A stretch of DNA of 64,000 nt from Trebonia sp963785645 (GCA_963785645.1 CAWAWG010000003.1:682001-746000); one strand, 5' to 3'; shown: positions 36,647 to 46,429, counted from the stretch's first letter. Numbers and translations are program-made. The notes: generated by a model not told the origin, from the sequence alone.

Positions 36647-38098
36647 TCAGCCGAAGTGCCGGATGGTCGCCGGGCGGCCGGGTTCGTACGGCTGCCACTG
36701 GTCGTCCGCTGGCCGGCCGGCGGCGACGAAGGCCGCTACCGTGCGCGCGAACGTGCCGGCCAGGCGGCGGACTTCGGGGGTCGGCTGGCCGAGCATGGGG
36801 CTGTCGGGATAGGCGTCGATGTTGTCGAAGAAGAAGGGCAGTTCGCCGCAGTGCGCGGCGCCTAGGTGCGCGGGGTCGCCGGCCGGGGCGTAGTCCCACT
36901 GGTAGACGTAGGCGGGATAACCGGCCGCGGCCTGGTGGTCGGCGATGGCGCGGGTCCCGTCGCTGAACAGGATCTCGGTCCCCAGCTCGGTGAGCACTTC
37001 GCTCGGCGCGGCGCTGTGCCGGCGGGCGGCAGCGCGGTCGTAGCGGCCGGCGCCGCCGTCGACCTGGCCGGCCACGATCGAGCGGGCCTGATCGGCGGTG
37101 ATCGCCTGGATGCGCGGGTTGAACGCGAAGAAAGCCGACATCTCGTCCCTGGTGGTGCCGGTCAGCAGCTGCTTGCCGTCGAGCCGCCCGTCAGCCAGCG
37201 CCTGCTGCCACGTCACCGCAATTCCGGGGGCGCCGAGCACCGGATATATCGGCGGAGCGGCGCTGCCCGGGCGGTAAACCTCGCCGCCCAGCTGCCGGTC
37301 GGCGGCGATCAGCCGCCCGGCCGGGACGGCGCGCAGCCCGGCGAGCAGGTCCGGGCTGCCGCTCAGGCCGAGGATCTCGACGAGGCGCCGGGCGCGCTCG
37401 GCCGCTTCCTCCGGGCGTTGCGGTGCGAGGCCGAAGGGGCCGCTCTGGGTGATGACGCGGTTGACCAGCGGTCCGGTGACCGGCGAAGCGGCGAGGTAGA
37501 GCGACGAGAAGGCGCCGGCCGACTGACCGCCGACCGTGATGTCCCCGGGATCTCCGCCGAAGCCGCCGATGTTGCGCCTGACCCAGCCGAGCACGGCGCC
37601 CTGGTCCTGCGTGCCGAGGTTCTCGACCCCGAGTTCCGGCAGGTAGAGATAGCCGAGCGCCCCGAGGCGGTAGTTGGCGGTGACCACGACGATGTCGCCG
37701 GCCGCGGCCAGGTTCCGGCCGTCGTACCAGTCCCAGCCGCCGGATCCGCTGCTGAACCCGCCGCCGTGGAACCACACCAGGACCGGCCGCGCACGCCCGG
37801 CGGAGCGGCCGTCCCGCAGGCCCGGCGTCCAGACGTTGACGGTGAGCGAGCCGTCCTCGTTCCAGTCGGGGGTGCGCCGGCCCATGACCGCTTCGAGCCG
37901 CGATGGTCCCTGCGGAACGGACGGACCGGGGCGGGAGGCGTCGCGCGGGCCCTCCCACTTCGGGTGCGGCGCGGGAGCGGCGAAGCGCAGCTCCCCGACC
38001 GGGGAGGCGGCGTAGGGGACGCCGCGGAACGCGGCGACGCCGTCCTCGACGGTCCCCTGGACGCTGCCCGACTCGGTATCGGCGATGGGGCGGTTCAT
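36647..38098 (-). CDS. Carboxylesterase type B (para-nitrobenzyl-esterase-like)
   Basis: 483 residues from ATG 38098 with AAGGAAGG upstream. It has FRGVPYAASPVGELRFAAP, oxyanion-hole WFHGGGFSSGSGG, nucleophile GGQSAGAFS (Gln where Glu is usual in GESAG), and catalytic His in LGAAHCGELPFFFDN. It hydrolyses carboxylic esters in the cytosol; no signal peptide is present. A longer upstream start (38281) is open but lacks a ribosome site. It is monocistronic, divergent from the SDR/TetR pair with ~235 bp between. Confidence 0.9.
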   Translation of the reverse strand: MNRPIADTESGSVQGTVEDGVAAFRGVPYAASPVGELRFAAPAPHPKWEGPRDASRPGPSVPQGPSRLEAVMGRRTPDWNEDGSLTVNVWTPGLRDGRSAGRARPVLVWFHGGGFSSGSGGWDWYDGRNLAAAGDIVVVTANYRLGALGYLYLPELGVENLGTQDQGAVLGWVRRNIGGFGGDPGDITVGGQSAGAFSSLYLAASPVTGPLVNRVITQSGPFGLAPQRPEEAAERARRLVEILGLSGSPDLLAGLRAVPAGRLIAADRQLGGEVYRPGSAAPPIYPVLGAPGIAVTWQQALADGRLDGKQLLTGTTRDEMSAFFAFNPRIQAITADQARSIVAGQVDGGAGRYDRAAARRHSAAPSEVLTELGTEILFSDGTRAIADHQAAAGYPAYVYQWDYAPAGDPAHLGAAHCGELPFFFDNIDAYPDSPMLGQPTPEVRRLAGTFARTVAAFVAAGRPADDQWQPYEPGRPATIRHFG

Positions 38099-38289
38099 CG
38101 GTATCACCTTCCTTGCGCTAGCGGAGCACCTCCGGTGTACCGCCACTTGGCAGAAACAGGCGATTAGTATGCGCTTTCTGCCGGAAATAGGACATGAAGC
38201 TGGCCGTAATGACGAATATGAGACACACAAGGCCCACTCCTTCGGCCGCTCGCCGATGCCCGGTTTGCGGGCCGGGAACAAGCACGATA

Positions 38290-38313
38290 GTCTGAATGAA
38301 CATTCATTCAGAC
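38290..38313. promoter_or_regulatory. Perfect 24-bp palindrome (arms GTCTGAATGA, centre ACAT), TetR-type operator
   Basis: Arm GTCTGAATGA at 38290-38299 is exactly mirrored at 38304-38313. It lies 21 bp before the SDR start and ahead of the AAGGAAAGG ribosome site. The TetR gene is the next gene in the operon, so it is most likely the autorepressor acting here. Confidence 0.75.
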
Positions 38314-38334
38314 GTGCGGAAGGAAAGGTGCGAG

Positions 38335-39272
38335 ATGAGCTGGACCGCAGCCGACATCCCTGACCAGCACGGCCGGACGGCCGTCGTCACCGGCGCCAAC
38401 GGCGGGCTCGGGCTGGTGACCGCCAGGGACCTGGCGGCGAAGGGCGCGCACGTCGTGATGGCCGTGCGCAACCAGGAGAAGGCCGCCGCCGCGGTCAGTC
38501 AGATCCGGGCGGCCGTCCCGGATGCCTCGCTGGAGCTGGTCGCGCTCGACCTGTCCTCGCAGGCGTCGGTGAAGGAGGCCGCGGGGCAGATCCTGGCCGG
38601 CCACGACACCCTCGGCCTGCTGGTCAACAACGCGGGCGTGATGGCAATCGCCGAGGCGCGGACGGTCGACGGCTTCGAGATGCAGTTCGGCGTCGACCAC
38701 CTGGGCCACTGGACGCTGACCGCGCTGCTGCTGCCCGCGCTGCTGCGGGCGCCCGGATCCCGCATCGTGACCGTGACCAGCGGCGCCCGCCTCATGGGGC
38801 GCCCTCTCGACGCCGCCAACCCCCACCTGGAGGGCCGCTACGGGCCGTGGCGCGCCTACGGCCAGGCGAAGATGGCCAACTTCCACTTCGGGCTCGGGCT
38901 GCAGCGCGAGCTGGAGCAGGCCGGCGCGCGGACGGCCAGCCTGATCGCGCACCCGGGCCTGTCCGACACCGACCTGCAGGCGGTCAGCGTGCAGGGCTCG
39001 GGCGGCGGCGCCTCCCAGCGGTTCTTCCACGCCATGGCCCGGCGCACCGGCATGTCCGCCGACAACGGCGCGCTGCCCCAGCTGCGCGCCGCCACGGACC
39101 CGGCGGCCAGGGGCGGCGAGTTCTACGGTCCGCTGTTCGTGACCAACGGCCCCCCGGTCCGCCCGCCGGTCCTGAGCCGGTTCGGGCTGGACCGGGCGGT
39201 CGCGACGCTCTGGGAGGTGTCCGAGCGGGAAACCGGTATCGCGCTCAGCGTGCGTACCCGGCCGGCGCGTAG
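38335..39272 (+). CDS. Short-chain dehydrogenase (oxidoreductase/protochlorophyllide-reductase-like SDR)
   Basis: About 310 residues from ATG 38335. Cofactor motif GANGGLGLVTARDLA, LLVNNAGVMA, and catalytic YGQAKMAN are present. The reading frame has no stop at the expected end and runs on to 39792 across the TetR gene. The expected C-terminus (WEVSERETG) could end at TAG 39270-39272, which overlaps the TetR GTG, if one base were shifted near 39235. I give the probable native end. NADPH-dependent reduction of a ketone is likely; the TetR partner suggests a xenobiotic-responsive gene. Confidence 0.8.
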
Positions 39273-39952
39273 TGACGGGAGCGACCGACCGGGCGGCCGC
39301 CGTCCGCGCCGCCCTGCGCAGCCTGGTGGCACGGAACGGCTTCCACGGCGCCTCCATGAGCGCGGTCGCCCACGAGGCCGGCGTGGCCGTCGGCACCGCC
39401 TACACCCACTACGCCTCCAAGGACGAGCTGGTGCTGGCCGCGTACCGCGAGACCAAGGCCGAGCTCGGCCGCGCCGTCACGGCCGGCCTCGGCCCGTGCC
39501 TCTCCGCCGAAAGTCGGTTCCGCGCCCTGTGGCTGGCCGGCTACCTGTACCTGAAGGCAAACCCGGACCACGCGCAGTTCCTCCTGCAGGTGGAGCACTC
39601 CCCGTACCGCGGCCCCGCCCACGCGTCCGTCCTCGCCGACGGCAACGACCCGCTCGCGGCCGAGGTGGCGCTGCCCGTTTTCACCGCGCGGGTGCTCCCG
39701 CTCCCCGTCGAGGTTCTCTACGAGCTCTCCTTCAGCCCGGCCGTCCGCCTCGCCGCCAGCGGCATCGAGCTGACCCCGGCCCAGCTCGATGAGATCGCCG
39801 ACGCCTGCTGGCGGGCCGTCAGCCGACCCGAGTTACCGTACGCTGATCGGCGGCCGCTGACCCGGGCCGGTTATATCAGCAGTGCAAAAATCAGGAGTCA
39901 TCCGAACGGGGGCGTGACTTCGCCGCCAGGGCGACGCGCGTGCCTACCGTAG
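39272..39952 (+). CDS. TetR/AcrR family transcriptional regulator
   Basis: 226 residues from GTG 39272. The HTH is AVRAALRSLVARNGFHGASM, SAVAHEAGVAVGTAYTHYAS, KDELVLAAYRE, followed by an all-helical ligand domain. It overlaps the SDR gene and probably represses it and itself through the palindrome at 38290-38313. The last ~20 residues (HPNGGVTSPPGRR) look like read-through into non-coding DNA. Confidence 0.87.
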   Translation: MTGATDRAAAVRAALRSLVARNGFHGASMSAVAHEAGVAVGTAYTHYASKDELVLAAYRETKAELGRAVTAGLGPCLSAESRFRALWLAGYLYLKANPDHAQFLLQVEHSPYRGPAHASVLADGNDPLAAEVALPVFTARVLPLPVEVLYELSFSPAVRLAASGIELTPAQLDEIADACWRAVSRPELPYADRRPLTRAGYISSAKIRSHPNGGVTSPPGRRACLP

Positions 39953-40018
39953 TAGCCGGAATCGTTCGGAACACTTTTTTGCCAAGCCTTTGATCTGGCT
40001 GCGCACTTAGGAGGAGCA

Positions 40019-40846
40019 GTGCCGGAGCTTCCGGAGGTGGAGTCGGCTCGGGCGGTCATCGAGCGCAACGGGCTGTGTCGGCGCATCGCGGACGTCGATG
40101 ACTCCGACAGCTTCGTCTGCCGCCCCTACCTACCCGGGGAAATCCGGCACGTCCTGCTTGGCAGCGAGTTCCGCACCGCGATGCGCCGGGGCAAGAGCAT
40201 GTGGTGCCAGGTCGGCCCGGCCGCCGAGGGACTCACGCTCGGCATCCATCTCGGCATGTCCGGCAAGATCGTCATCGCCAGCCCCGACGGGACCGAGACT
40301 GACGGCGGCGACTACTGGGAACGAGGCCGCCAGCCCGGCGACTACCGCTGGGCCCGCTTCACCGTCACCTTCGCCGACGGCGGCCGCCTCCTGCTGGTCG
40401 ACCCCCGCCTGCTGGGCCGCGTCCGGCTCAATCCGCCGGTGGACGAGCTGGGACCCGATGCCCAGCTGATCACCCCCGCGCAGTTCCGGGCCGCCCTCGG
40501 TGCGGGCACCGCCGCCCCGGTCAAGGCCCGGCTCATGGACCAGCACCGGATCGCCGGCATCGGGAACCTGCTCGCCGACGAGATCTTGTGGCGCGCCCGG
40601 ATCCACCCGGCCCGCCCCGTCGGCACCCTGACCGCACCCGAACAGGTCCGGCTGCTGCGCGCCACCCGCGACGCGATCAGGGCCGCCCTGCAGGACGGGG
40701 GCGTGCACACCCTGGCCGTCATCCCCCAGCGCCGCCGCGGCGGCACCTGCCCGCGCGACCACGCGCCCATGACCAGCGGCAAGGTCGACGGACGCACCAC
40801 CTGGTGGTGCTCCGCCGAACAGCTGCTGCTGCCAGTAGCAGGGTGA
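40019..40846 (+). CDS. Fpg/Nei-family DNA glycosylase
   Basis: 275 residues from GTG 40019 with AGGAGGAG upstream. N-terminal PELPEVESARAVIE gives the catalytic Pro2 and Glu3. GIHLGMSGKI and the H2TH region MDQHRIAGIGNLLADEILWR are intact. It removes oxidised bases from DNA with an AP-lyase step. The C-terminal zinc-finger region is altered: GTCPRDHAP then TTWWCSAEQ gives C-x3-H and C-x2-E instead of the four-cysteine finger. Members with changed fingers exist, so activity may be kept. Confidence 0.88.
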   Translation: MPELPEVESARAVIERNGLCRRIADVDDSDSFVCRPYLPGEIRHVLLGSEFRTAMRRGKSMWCQVGPAAEGLTLGIHLGMSGKIVIASPDGTETDGGDYWERGRQPGDYRWARFTVTFADGGRLLLVDPRLLGRVRLNPPVDELGPDAQLITPAQFRAALGAGTAAPVKARLMDQHRIAGIGNLLADEILWRARIHPARPVGTLTAPEQVRLLRATRDAIRAALQDGGVHTLAVIPQRRRGGTCPRDHAPMTSGKVDGRTTWWCSAEQLLLPVAG

Positions 40847-40959
40847 CGGCCTTTTCCGCCGGCTGGGGGGCGGCGCTATTCTCATAGTTGCTGTACATGT
40901 GTCAAATAGATTGCCGAAGGGGCTGCCATGACATCCCGCGCGACTGCCGCACCGCTGGC

Positions 40960-42360
40960 GTGACCGGCCAGCGGCAGCGGTGGGCCCGGCTGCGCCGGGC
41001 CCTGTGGCAGCCGCCGCGCCCGCACGGCGAGCAGCCGCGCGAGCGCGCGGTCGGTCCGATCGAGCTCTTCTACGATCTGGCCGTGGTCGTGCTGGTGGCC
41101 CAGTCCGCCCACCGGCTGGCCGGTCACCTGACCTGGTCCGGGATCGGCGAGTTCGCAGCGGTGTTCACGCTGGTGTGGATCGCCTGGCTCAACGGCACCC
41201 TCTATCACGAACTGCACGGCCGGGAGGACGCCCGCGCGCGCAGCACGTTCCTGCTGCAGATCCTGGTGCTCGCCGCCATGGGCGCCTTCATCCCGCAGGC
41301 GGGCGGCGCGCGCGGCGCGGCGTTCGCCGTCGCCGCGGGAATCCTGTTCGCGGTGCTGGCCGGCCTCTGGCTGCTCGCCGCACGCGGCGACCGGCCGGAA
41401 TACCGCCGGACCAGCCGGCTGTACGTCGCCGGGACAGCCGCCTGCGCCGTTCTGCTCGCCGGCACCGCCCTCCTGCCAGCCGCGGCGCGAATGCCTGCCT
41501 GGGGCCTGATCGATGTCGCCTACCTGGGCGGATTCGCCGCCGTTACCCTGCTCGCCGACCCGGCGCAGGTGGCCGACCTGGTGGTCACTGACGCGCTCAC
41601 CGAACGGTTCGGCGCATTCATCATCATCGTGCTCGGTGAAACCCTGACCGGCGTCGTCAGCGGCTTGTCCGGCGAGCCGGTCAGCGGGCGCGCCCTCGCG
41701 GTCGGGCTGGTCGCCGTCGTGGTCGGCTTCGGTGCATGGTGGACGTACTTCGACTTCGTCGCCGGCCACCACCCCAAACCCGAACGAACCGCGATCCTGC
41801 GCTGGATGTTCGGCCACCTGCCGCTCACCGCCGCCGTCGCCGCGATGGGGGCCGCGATGGTCAGCCTGGTCGATCACGCCCATGACAGCCGCAGCCCGGC
41901 GGCCACCGCATGGGTGCTGAGCGCGGGTGCCGCCGTCATGCTGGGCACGACGATGCTGCTAGCCACGACCCTGAAGGTCGGCGACCGCGACCGCGGCCTC
42001 TACCGCCCGCTCGCCCGCATCTGCGCCGTCGTGGCGGCGGCCTGCCTCGGCGTCGGGGCCGCCCGGCCCGCGCCGCTGCTCCTGGGCCTGGCGCTCGTTC
42101 TCCTGCTCGGCATCCCCTGGGGATTCGCCGTCGTGCGCCAACTGGCCGGCGAAGCCGGGCAGGCCTCGGTGGATGAGGAGCATCGCGACGGAGAGGACCA
42201 CGACCGCGCCGCCGAGCAGGGTGGCGAGGGTGGGCCGCTCGCCGAGGAACAGGGCGCCCAGCGATACCGCGACCACCGGGTTGACATAGGCGTAGGTGGA
42301 AACGGCGGCGGTCGGCAGGCGCCGCAGTGCGATGACATAGCAGGTCAGGGCGAGCAGTGA
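40960..42360 (+). CDS. Low-temperature-requirement A (LtrA) family membrane protein
   Basis: From GTG 40960 (an upstream frame opens at 40888). VGPIELFYDLAVVVLVAQSA, FGAFIIIVLGETLTGVVSGL and WWTYFDFV are LtrA hallmarks, with about ten helices. The native protein should end near 42150-42180, after GIPWGFAVVRQLAGEAGQ. The frame instead reads on to 42360 through the antisense of the EamA fragment, giving an Asp/Gly/Arg-rich tail of ~65 residues. The original stop has apparently been lost at a junction. The function of LtrA is poorly known. Confidence 0.8.
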   Translation: MTGQRQRWARLRRALWQPPRPHGEQPRERAVGPIELFYDLAVVVLVAQSAHRLAGHLTWSGIGEFAAVFTLVWIAWLNGTLYHELHGREDARARSTFLLQILVLAAMGAFIPQAGGARGAAFAVAAGILFAVLAGLWLLAARGDRPEYRRTSRLYVAGTAACAVLLAGTALLPAAARMPAWGLIDVAYLGGFAAVTLLADPAQVADLVVTDALTERFGAFIIIVLGETLTGVVSGLSGEPVSGRALAVGLVAVVVGFGAWWTYFDFVAGHHPKPERTAILRWMFGHLPLTAAVAAMGAAMVSLVDHAHDSRSPAATAWVLSAGAAVMLGTTMLLATTLKVGDRDRGLYRPLARICAVVAAACLGVGAARPAPLLLGLALVLLLGIPWGFAVVRQLAGEAGQASVDEEHRDGEDHDRAAEQGGEGGPLAEEQGAQRYRDHRVDIGVGGNGGGRQAPQCDDIAGQGEQ

Positions 42361-42641
42361 CCCGGGGCCGATCAGGTAGAGCAGCCCGAGCAGCGACTGC
42401 GTGCTGACGCGGGCGGGATCGAGGTGGGTCAGTTCGCCGGTCGCGCCCGCCAGCCCGGTGAGCACGATCCCGCCGGTCAGCATCTCCATCGCGCTGCCGA
42501 CCAGCGGGCTGGCCGGCGCCGGGAGGCGGCCCGCGACACCACCAAGAGCGCGGCCCAGGCCGGGAAGTCGGCGCGGGAGCCGCCGGGCGTCTTCGTCCCT
42601 TCACCCGACCGGGTGGTCGCGTCCGAGGTCAGCTGAGTCAT
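41959..42641 (-). pseudogene. EamA/DMT transporter with internal deletion
   Basis: The normal start survives (ATG 42641, MTQLTSDATTRSGEGTKTPG, WAALLVV). After about 35 codons the sequence jumps, out of frame, to RLPAPASPLVGSAMEMLTGG and the C-terminal half (VIALRRLPTAAVSTYAYVNP, FLGERPTLATLLGGAVVVL). Roughly 130-150 codons of the first half are missing near 42530-42545. Its native end should be near 42150, but no stop is met until 41959 because it runs into LtrA antisense. It is divergent from the GlxA-type regulator, which usually controls such exporters. Confidence 0.75.
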
Positions 42642-42679
42642 GACTCAAGCCTCGGTCACCGGGGTCCGGTCGCACTAGT

Positions 42680-42712
42680 GGCAGGAATGACAATCAGCGG
42701 TACTTTCCTGCC
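42680..42712. promoter_or_regulatory. Inverted repeat GGCAGGAA-N17-TTCCTGCC between EamA remnant and regulator
   Basis: GGCAGGAA (42680-42687) and TTCCTGCC (42705-42712) are perfect inverse copies separated by 17 bp, two helical turns apart centre to centre. They lie in the 84-bp divergent promoter region. AraC-type regulators bind such spaced sites, so self-control by the adjacent gene is plausible. Confidence 0.5.
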
Positions 42713-42725
42713 GTAGGCTGAGGGG

Positions 42726-43682
42726 ATGCTGTCCACTGTCGCGGTCTTCGTCTACGAGGGTGTCTCGACGTTCGGCCTCGGGGTCACGGCGGAGGTGTTC
42801 GGGTGTGACCGCAAGGGCGAAGGAATCCCTCGTTATGAATACCTTGTGACGGCGGCCCAGCCGGGGGTGATCCGCACCGACGTGGGCCTGCCGATCCTGG
42901 TCGAGTCCGGGGTGGACCGGCTGGGCTCCGCCGACCTGGCCGTCGTGGTGTGCTGGGACGACATAGACACCAGGCCGCCGGAGGCGGTGCTGGCCGCGCT
43001 GCGAACGGTCGTGGACCGCGGCGGCCGGGTGCTCAGCCAGTGCACCGGAGCGTTCGTGCTCGCCGCCGCCGGACTGCTCGACGGCCGCCGGGCGACCACG
43101 CACTGGAAGTACGCGGCCGAGCTGGCCAGGCGCTATCCGCGGGTCGAGGTGGATCCCGGTGTCCTCTACGTGGACGCGGGCCAGGTGATCACCAGTGCGG
43201 GGACCGCCGCCGGAATCGACGCCTGCCTGCATGTCATCCGGCTGGAGCACGGCGCCGCGGTGGCCAACGCGATTGCCCGCCACATGGTGGTCGCCCCGCA
43301 CCGCGACGGCGGGCAGGCCCAGTTCGTCCCGGTGCTGGTGGACGACACCCCGGACGGACCCGACCTGGCCACGCTGCGCGACTGGGCGCTCGGGCACCTG
43401 CGCGAGCCGATCAGCGTCGCCGACCTCGCCCGGCAGGTCCACATGGCGCCGCGCACGTTCGCCCGCTGGTTCGCCGCGCACACCGGGACCACGCCCCACC
43501 AGTGGCTGACCGGCCAGCGGCTGACCTTGGCCCAGGAACTGCTGGAGCGGACCGAGCACGGGATCGACCAGATAGCCGCCGACTGCGGGCTCGCGCCCAT
43601 GATGCTCCGCCGTCACTTCACCCGGCGCTGGGGCATCACGCCGCAGGCCTACCGGCACCGGTTCAGCCAGCTAGCCGGCTAG
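42726..43682 (+). CDS. GlxA-type AraC-family regulator (DJ-1/PfpI domain + AraC HTH)
   Basis: 318 residues. The N-terminal class-I-glutamine-amidotransferase-like fold (VAVFVYEGVSTFGLGVTAEV, LSQCTGAFVLAAAGLLDGR with the nucleophile-elbow Cys, RATTHWKYA) is followed by a C-terminal double HTH (ISVADLARQVHMAPRTFARW, GIDQIAADCGLAPMMLRRHF). Proteins of this build activate nearby dehydrogenases or transporters. Here the divergent partner is the broken EamA transporter, so the regulator may be orphaned. Confidence 0.9.
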   Translation: MLSTVAVFVYEGVSTFGLGVTAEVFGCDRKGEGIPRYEYLVTAAQPGVIRTDVGLPILVESGVDRLGSADLAVVVCWDDIDTRPPEAVLAALRTVVDRGGRVLSQCTGAFVLAAAGLLDGRRATTHWKYAAELARRYPRVEVDPGVLYVDAGQVITSAGTAAGIDACLHVIRLEHGAAVANAIARHMVVAPHRDGGQAQFVPVLVDDTPDGPDLATLRDWALGHLREPISVADLARQVHMAPRTFARWFAAHTGTTPHQWLTGQRLTLAQELLERTEHGIDQIAADCGLAPMMLRRHFTRRWGITPQAYRHRFSQLAG

Positions 43683-43714
43683 CGGCGCGGCTGCGGGTTT
43701 GCCGGGCATGAGAG

Positions 43715-45099
43715 ATGCTTGTCGGGATGCGACACGAGAAGACACCGGGCCCGTTGTCAGGGGTTCTGGTTTCCGTGCCGGGTTCGAGCGCGGCATCATG
43801 GCACGCGGCCCGCATGCTCACGTGGCTGGGTGCGGCCGTGGAGTCCCGGGCGGTAAACACGGGAGCGGCCGCGGACTGGGCTGACTCGGGGGCGATGGCG
43901 CTGACCGGGCGGCGCGACGGTCCGCCGCTCCTGCCGCCGGGCCAGGCGGCCAGCGCCGTAGCCGGGGCGCTGCTGGCGATGAGATGCCTGGCCCTGATGG
44001 CGGGCTATCCGGCGGAGCTTCCGGGAGTCACGGTCCTGTCGGAGCGGGCCGCCGTAGCCGGGCTGCGCCGGGATGCGCCCCGGTCCCCGGGCGGCTCCTT
44101 CCGCATCCTGCGCGCCGCCGACGGCTGGCTGGGCGTGAATCTCGCCCGCGCGTCGGACGTAGAGCTGCTCCCGGCGTGGCTGGAAGAGCCGGATGTGGAG
44201 CTGGAGAAGGCGGTCGCGGCACGGCCGGTGAGCGAACTCGCCTTCCGGGCCCGGTTGCTCGGGCTGCCGGCCGCGGCCCTGCGGCCGGTCCCGATGAGCA
44301 GCTGACCGCCCGGGGACAGGCCGCCCAGCCGCGGCCGTTCCTGCTGACCAGGTTTCCCGGCCCGGCCCGCCGCGCCGCCGGCCCTGGAGGGATGCGGCTA
44401 AGGCCGTTTACGGTGGTCAACCTGTCGGCGCTGTGGGCGGGCCCGCTGTGCGGGCACCTGCTCGCGGCGCTGGGTGCCCGGGTCATCAAGGTGGAAAGCG
44501 TGACCAGGCCGGACGGGGCCCGCCGGGGCCCGCGCCGGTTCTACGACCTGCTGAACGCGGGACAGGAATCCGTCGCGCTCGATTTCACCACCGCCGCCGG
44601 GCAGGCAGCACTGGCCGGCCTGGTCGCCGCGGCGGATGTGGTGATCGAGGGGTCACGCCCGCGTGCTCTTCGCCAGCTGGGCATCTGTGCCGAGGACGTG
44701 CTCGCACGCGGAAGGGACAAGTGCTGGGTCAGCATCACCGCCTACGGACGGACCGGGCCGTGGGCGAACGTCGGCGGGTTCGGCGATGACGCGGCCCTGG
44801 CGGCCGGCCTCGTCGCATTCGACCCGGAGACCGGCACGCCGGCGCCCTGCGGCGACGCCGTCGCCGACCCGGTAACCGGGGTGAACGCCGCACTGGCGGC
44901 CCTGGCCTGCCGGCTGGGCGGCGGAAGCTGGCTGGCCGACCTGGCCCTGCGGGAACAGGTCGCGGCCGCGATGACCGGCAGCGGCGAGCCCGGACGCATT
45001 GACCGCGTCGCGCCGCCGGCCGCCCGGCGCCCGGCCGGCCGGGCAGCGGAGCTCGGGGCCGATACCGCCGCGGTGCTGGCGGAGCTGCGGCCGCGATGA
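43715..45099 (+). pseudogene. CaiB/BaiF-type (family III) CoA-transferase with N-terminal degenerate domain, frameshifted
   Basis: Start ATG 43715 or 43727. The first ~190 residues (MALTGRRDGPPLLPPGQAAS, FRILRAADGWLGVNLARASD) form the N-terminal region seen in some actinomycete CoA-transferases. Frame is lost near 44290. It resumes with VVNLSALWAGPLCGHLLAAL and GARVIKVES, NAGQESVALDF, and ITAYGRTGPWAN, the classical CaiB/BaiF N-domain, to TGA 45097. One shift restores ~455 residues. It would move CoA between carboxylic acids. The ATG of the amidohydrolase overlaps its stop. Confidence 0.72.
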
Positions 45100-46411
45100 C
45101 CGGCATGCTCATCAAGCGAGCGGAGCTAGACGGCCGGCTGGCCGATGTCAGGATCCGCGGCGGGTCCGTCACCGAGGTCGGGACCCTGCGCCCGGCGGCG
45201 GCCGACCTGGTGATTGACGCACGCGGCGGCGCGCTTCTGCCGGGACTGCACGACCATCACATCCACCTGCTCTCGCTGGCCGCGGCGGCCGCCTCGGTCC
45301 GGTGCGGGCCGCCCGAGGTGACCGACGCCGACGGCCTGGCGCGGGTGCTCCGCACGGCACCGGGCTCCTGGGTACGGGGTATCGGTTACCACGAGAGCGT
45401 GGCCGGGATCCTTGACCGCCATGCGCTGGACCGCCTGGCGGGCGGCCGGCCCGTGCGGGTCCAGCACCGCGGCGGGGCGCTGTGGATGCTCAGCACCCGC
45501 GCGCTCACCGAGCTCGGGCTGCTCGCTGACTACAGCGACGGCCGTCTGTGGCGGCGCGACGCGCTGCTGCGAGAGCGGCTCGGCGACCAGGGGGCGCCAG
45601 ACCTGGCGGCGGTGGGACGGCGGCTGGCCTCGCTCGGGATCACCGGCGTCACCGACGCGACGCCGGACCTGTCTGACGGTGCCGTCCGCCTGCTCACGGC
45701 GGCGGGCCTGCCGCAGCGGCTCCATTTGCTCGGGGCTCAGCCTGATGCCTGCACGGGTTCGGGAGTGACCGCCGGGCCGTGGAAGATCCTGCCACCTGAT
45801 CACCAGCCGCCGGACTACCACGCACTACTGGACCAGGTCAAACGGGTACATGCGGCGGGGCGGCCAGTCGCCGTCCACGCGGTGACCCGGGAATCGGCGG
45901 TGGTCGCGCTCGCCGTGCTCGATCAGGCCGGGACACTGGCCGGGGACCGCATCGAGCACGCGGCGGTCGTCGGCCGCGACCTCATACCGACGCTGGCCAG
46001 GCTCGGGCCCGCGGTCGTGACCCAGCCCGCGTTCCCGGCCGAACGCGGCGAGCAGTACCGCCGGGACGTGCCGGACGACGAGCAAGCCGACCTCTACCGG
46101 TACGCGAGCCTTCTCGACGCCGGGATCAGGGTCGCGCCCAGCAGCGACGCGCCGTTCGCAAGCGAGGATCCCTGGCGGGTCATCGCCGCTGCCGCCAACC
46201 GCGATCTGGCCCCCGGGGAGCGGATCAGTGCCCGGCAGGCACTGGACGGACTGCTCACGCCGCTCGATGATCCAGGTGGCGAGCCACGGCGGATCACCGT
46301 CGGGGGCCGGCCGACCTGTGCATCCTGCGCACGGCTCTCGCCGAGGCGCTGTCGGCACCGGACGCCGGCCTGGTCGCCGCCACGATCTGCGGCGGACGGC
46401 TGCAGGCCTGA
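45096..46411 (+). CDS. Amidohydrolase family protein (metal-dependent hydrolase), late frameshift
   Basis: About 438 residues from ATG 45096 (ATGA overlap). DARGGALLPGLHDHHIHLLS carries the HxH metal motif, with further ligands in VAVHAVTRES, EHAAVVGRD and SSDAPFASEDPWR. This is the cyclic-imidase/YtcJ-like amidohydrolase type. Near 46305 the frame slips. The normal ending PADLCILRTALAEALSAPDA to TGA 46409-46411 is in the other frame, whereas the uninterrupted frame ends at 46418 with a nonsense tail. It is grouped with a CoA-transferase and enoyl-CoA hydratase, suggesting ring or amide opening before CoA chemistry. Confidence 0.8.
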
Positions 46412-46429
46412 CGCGTAGGCTCTGCGCTC

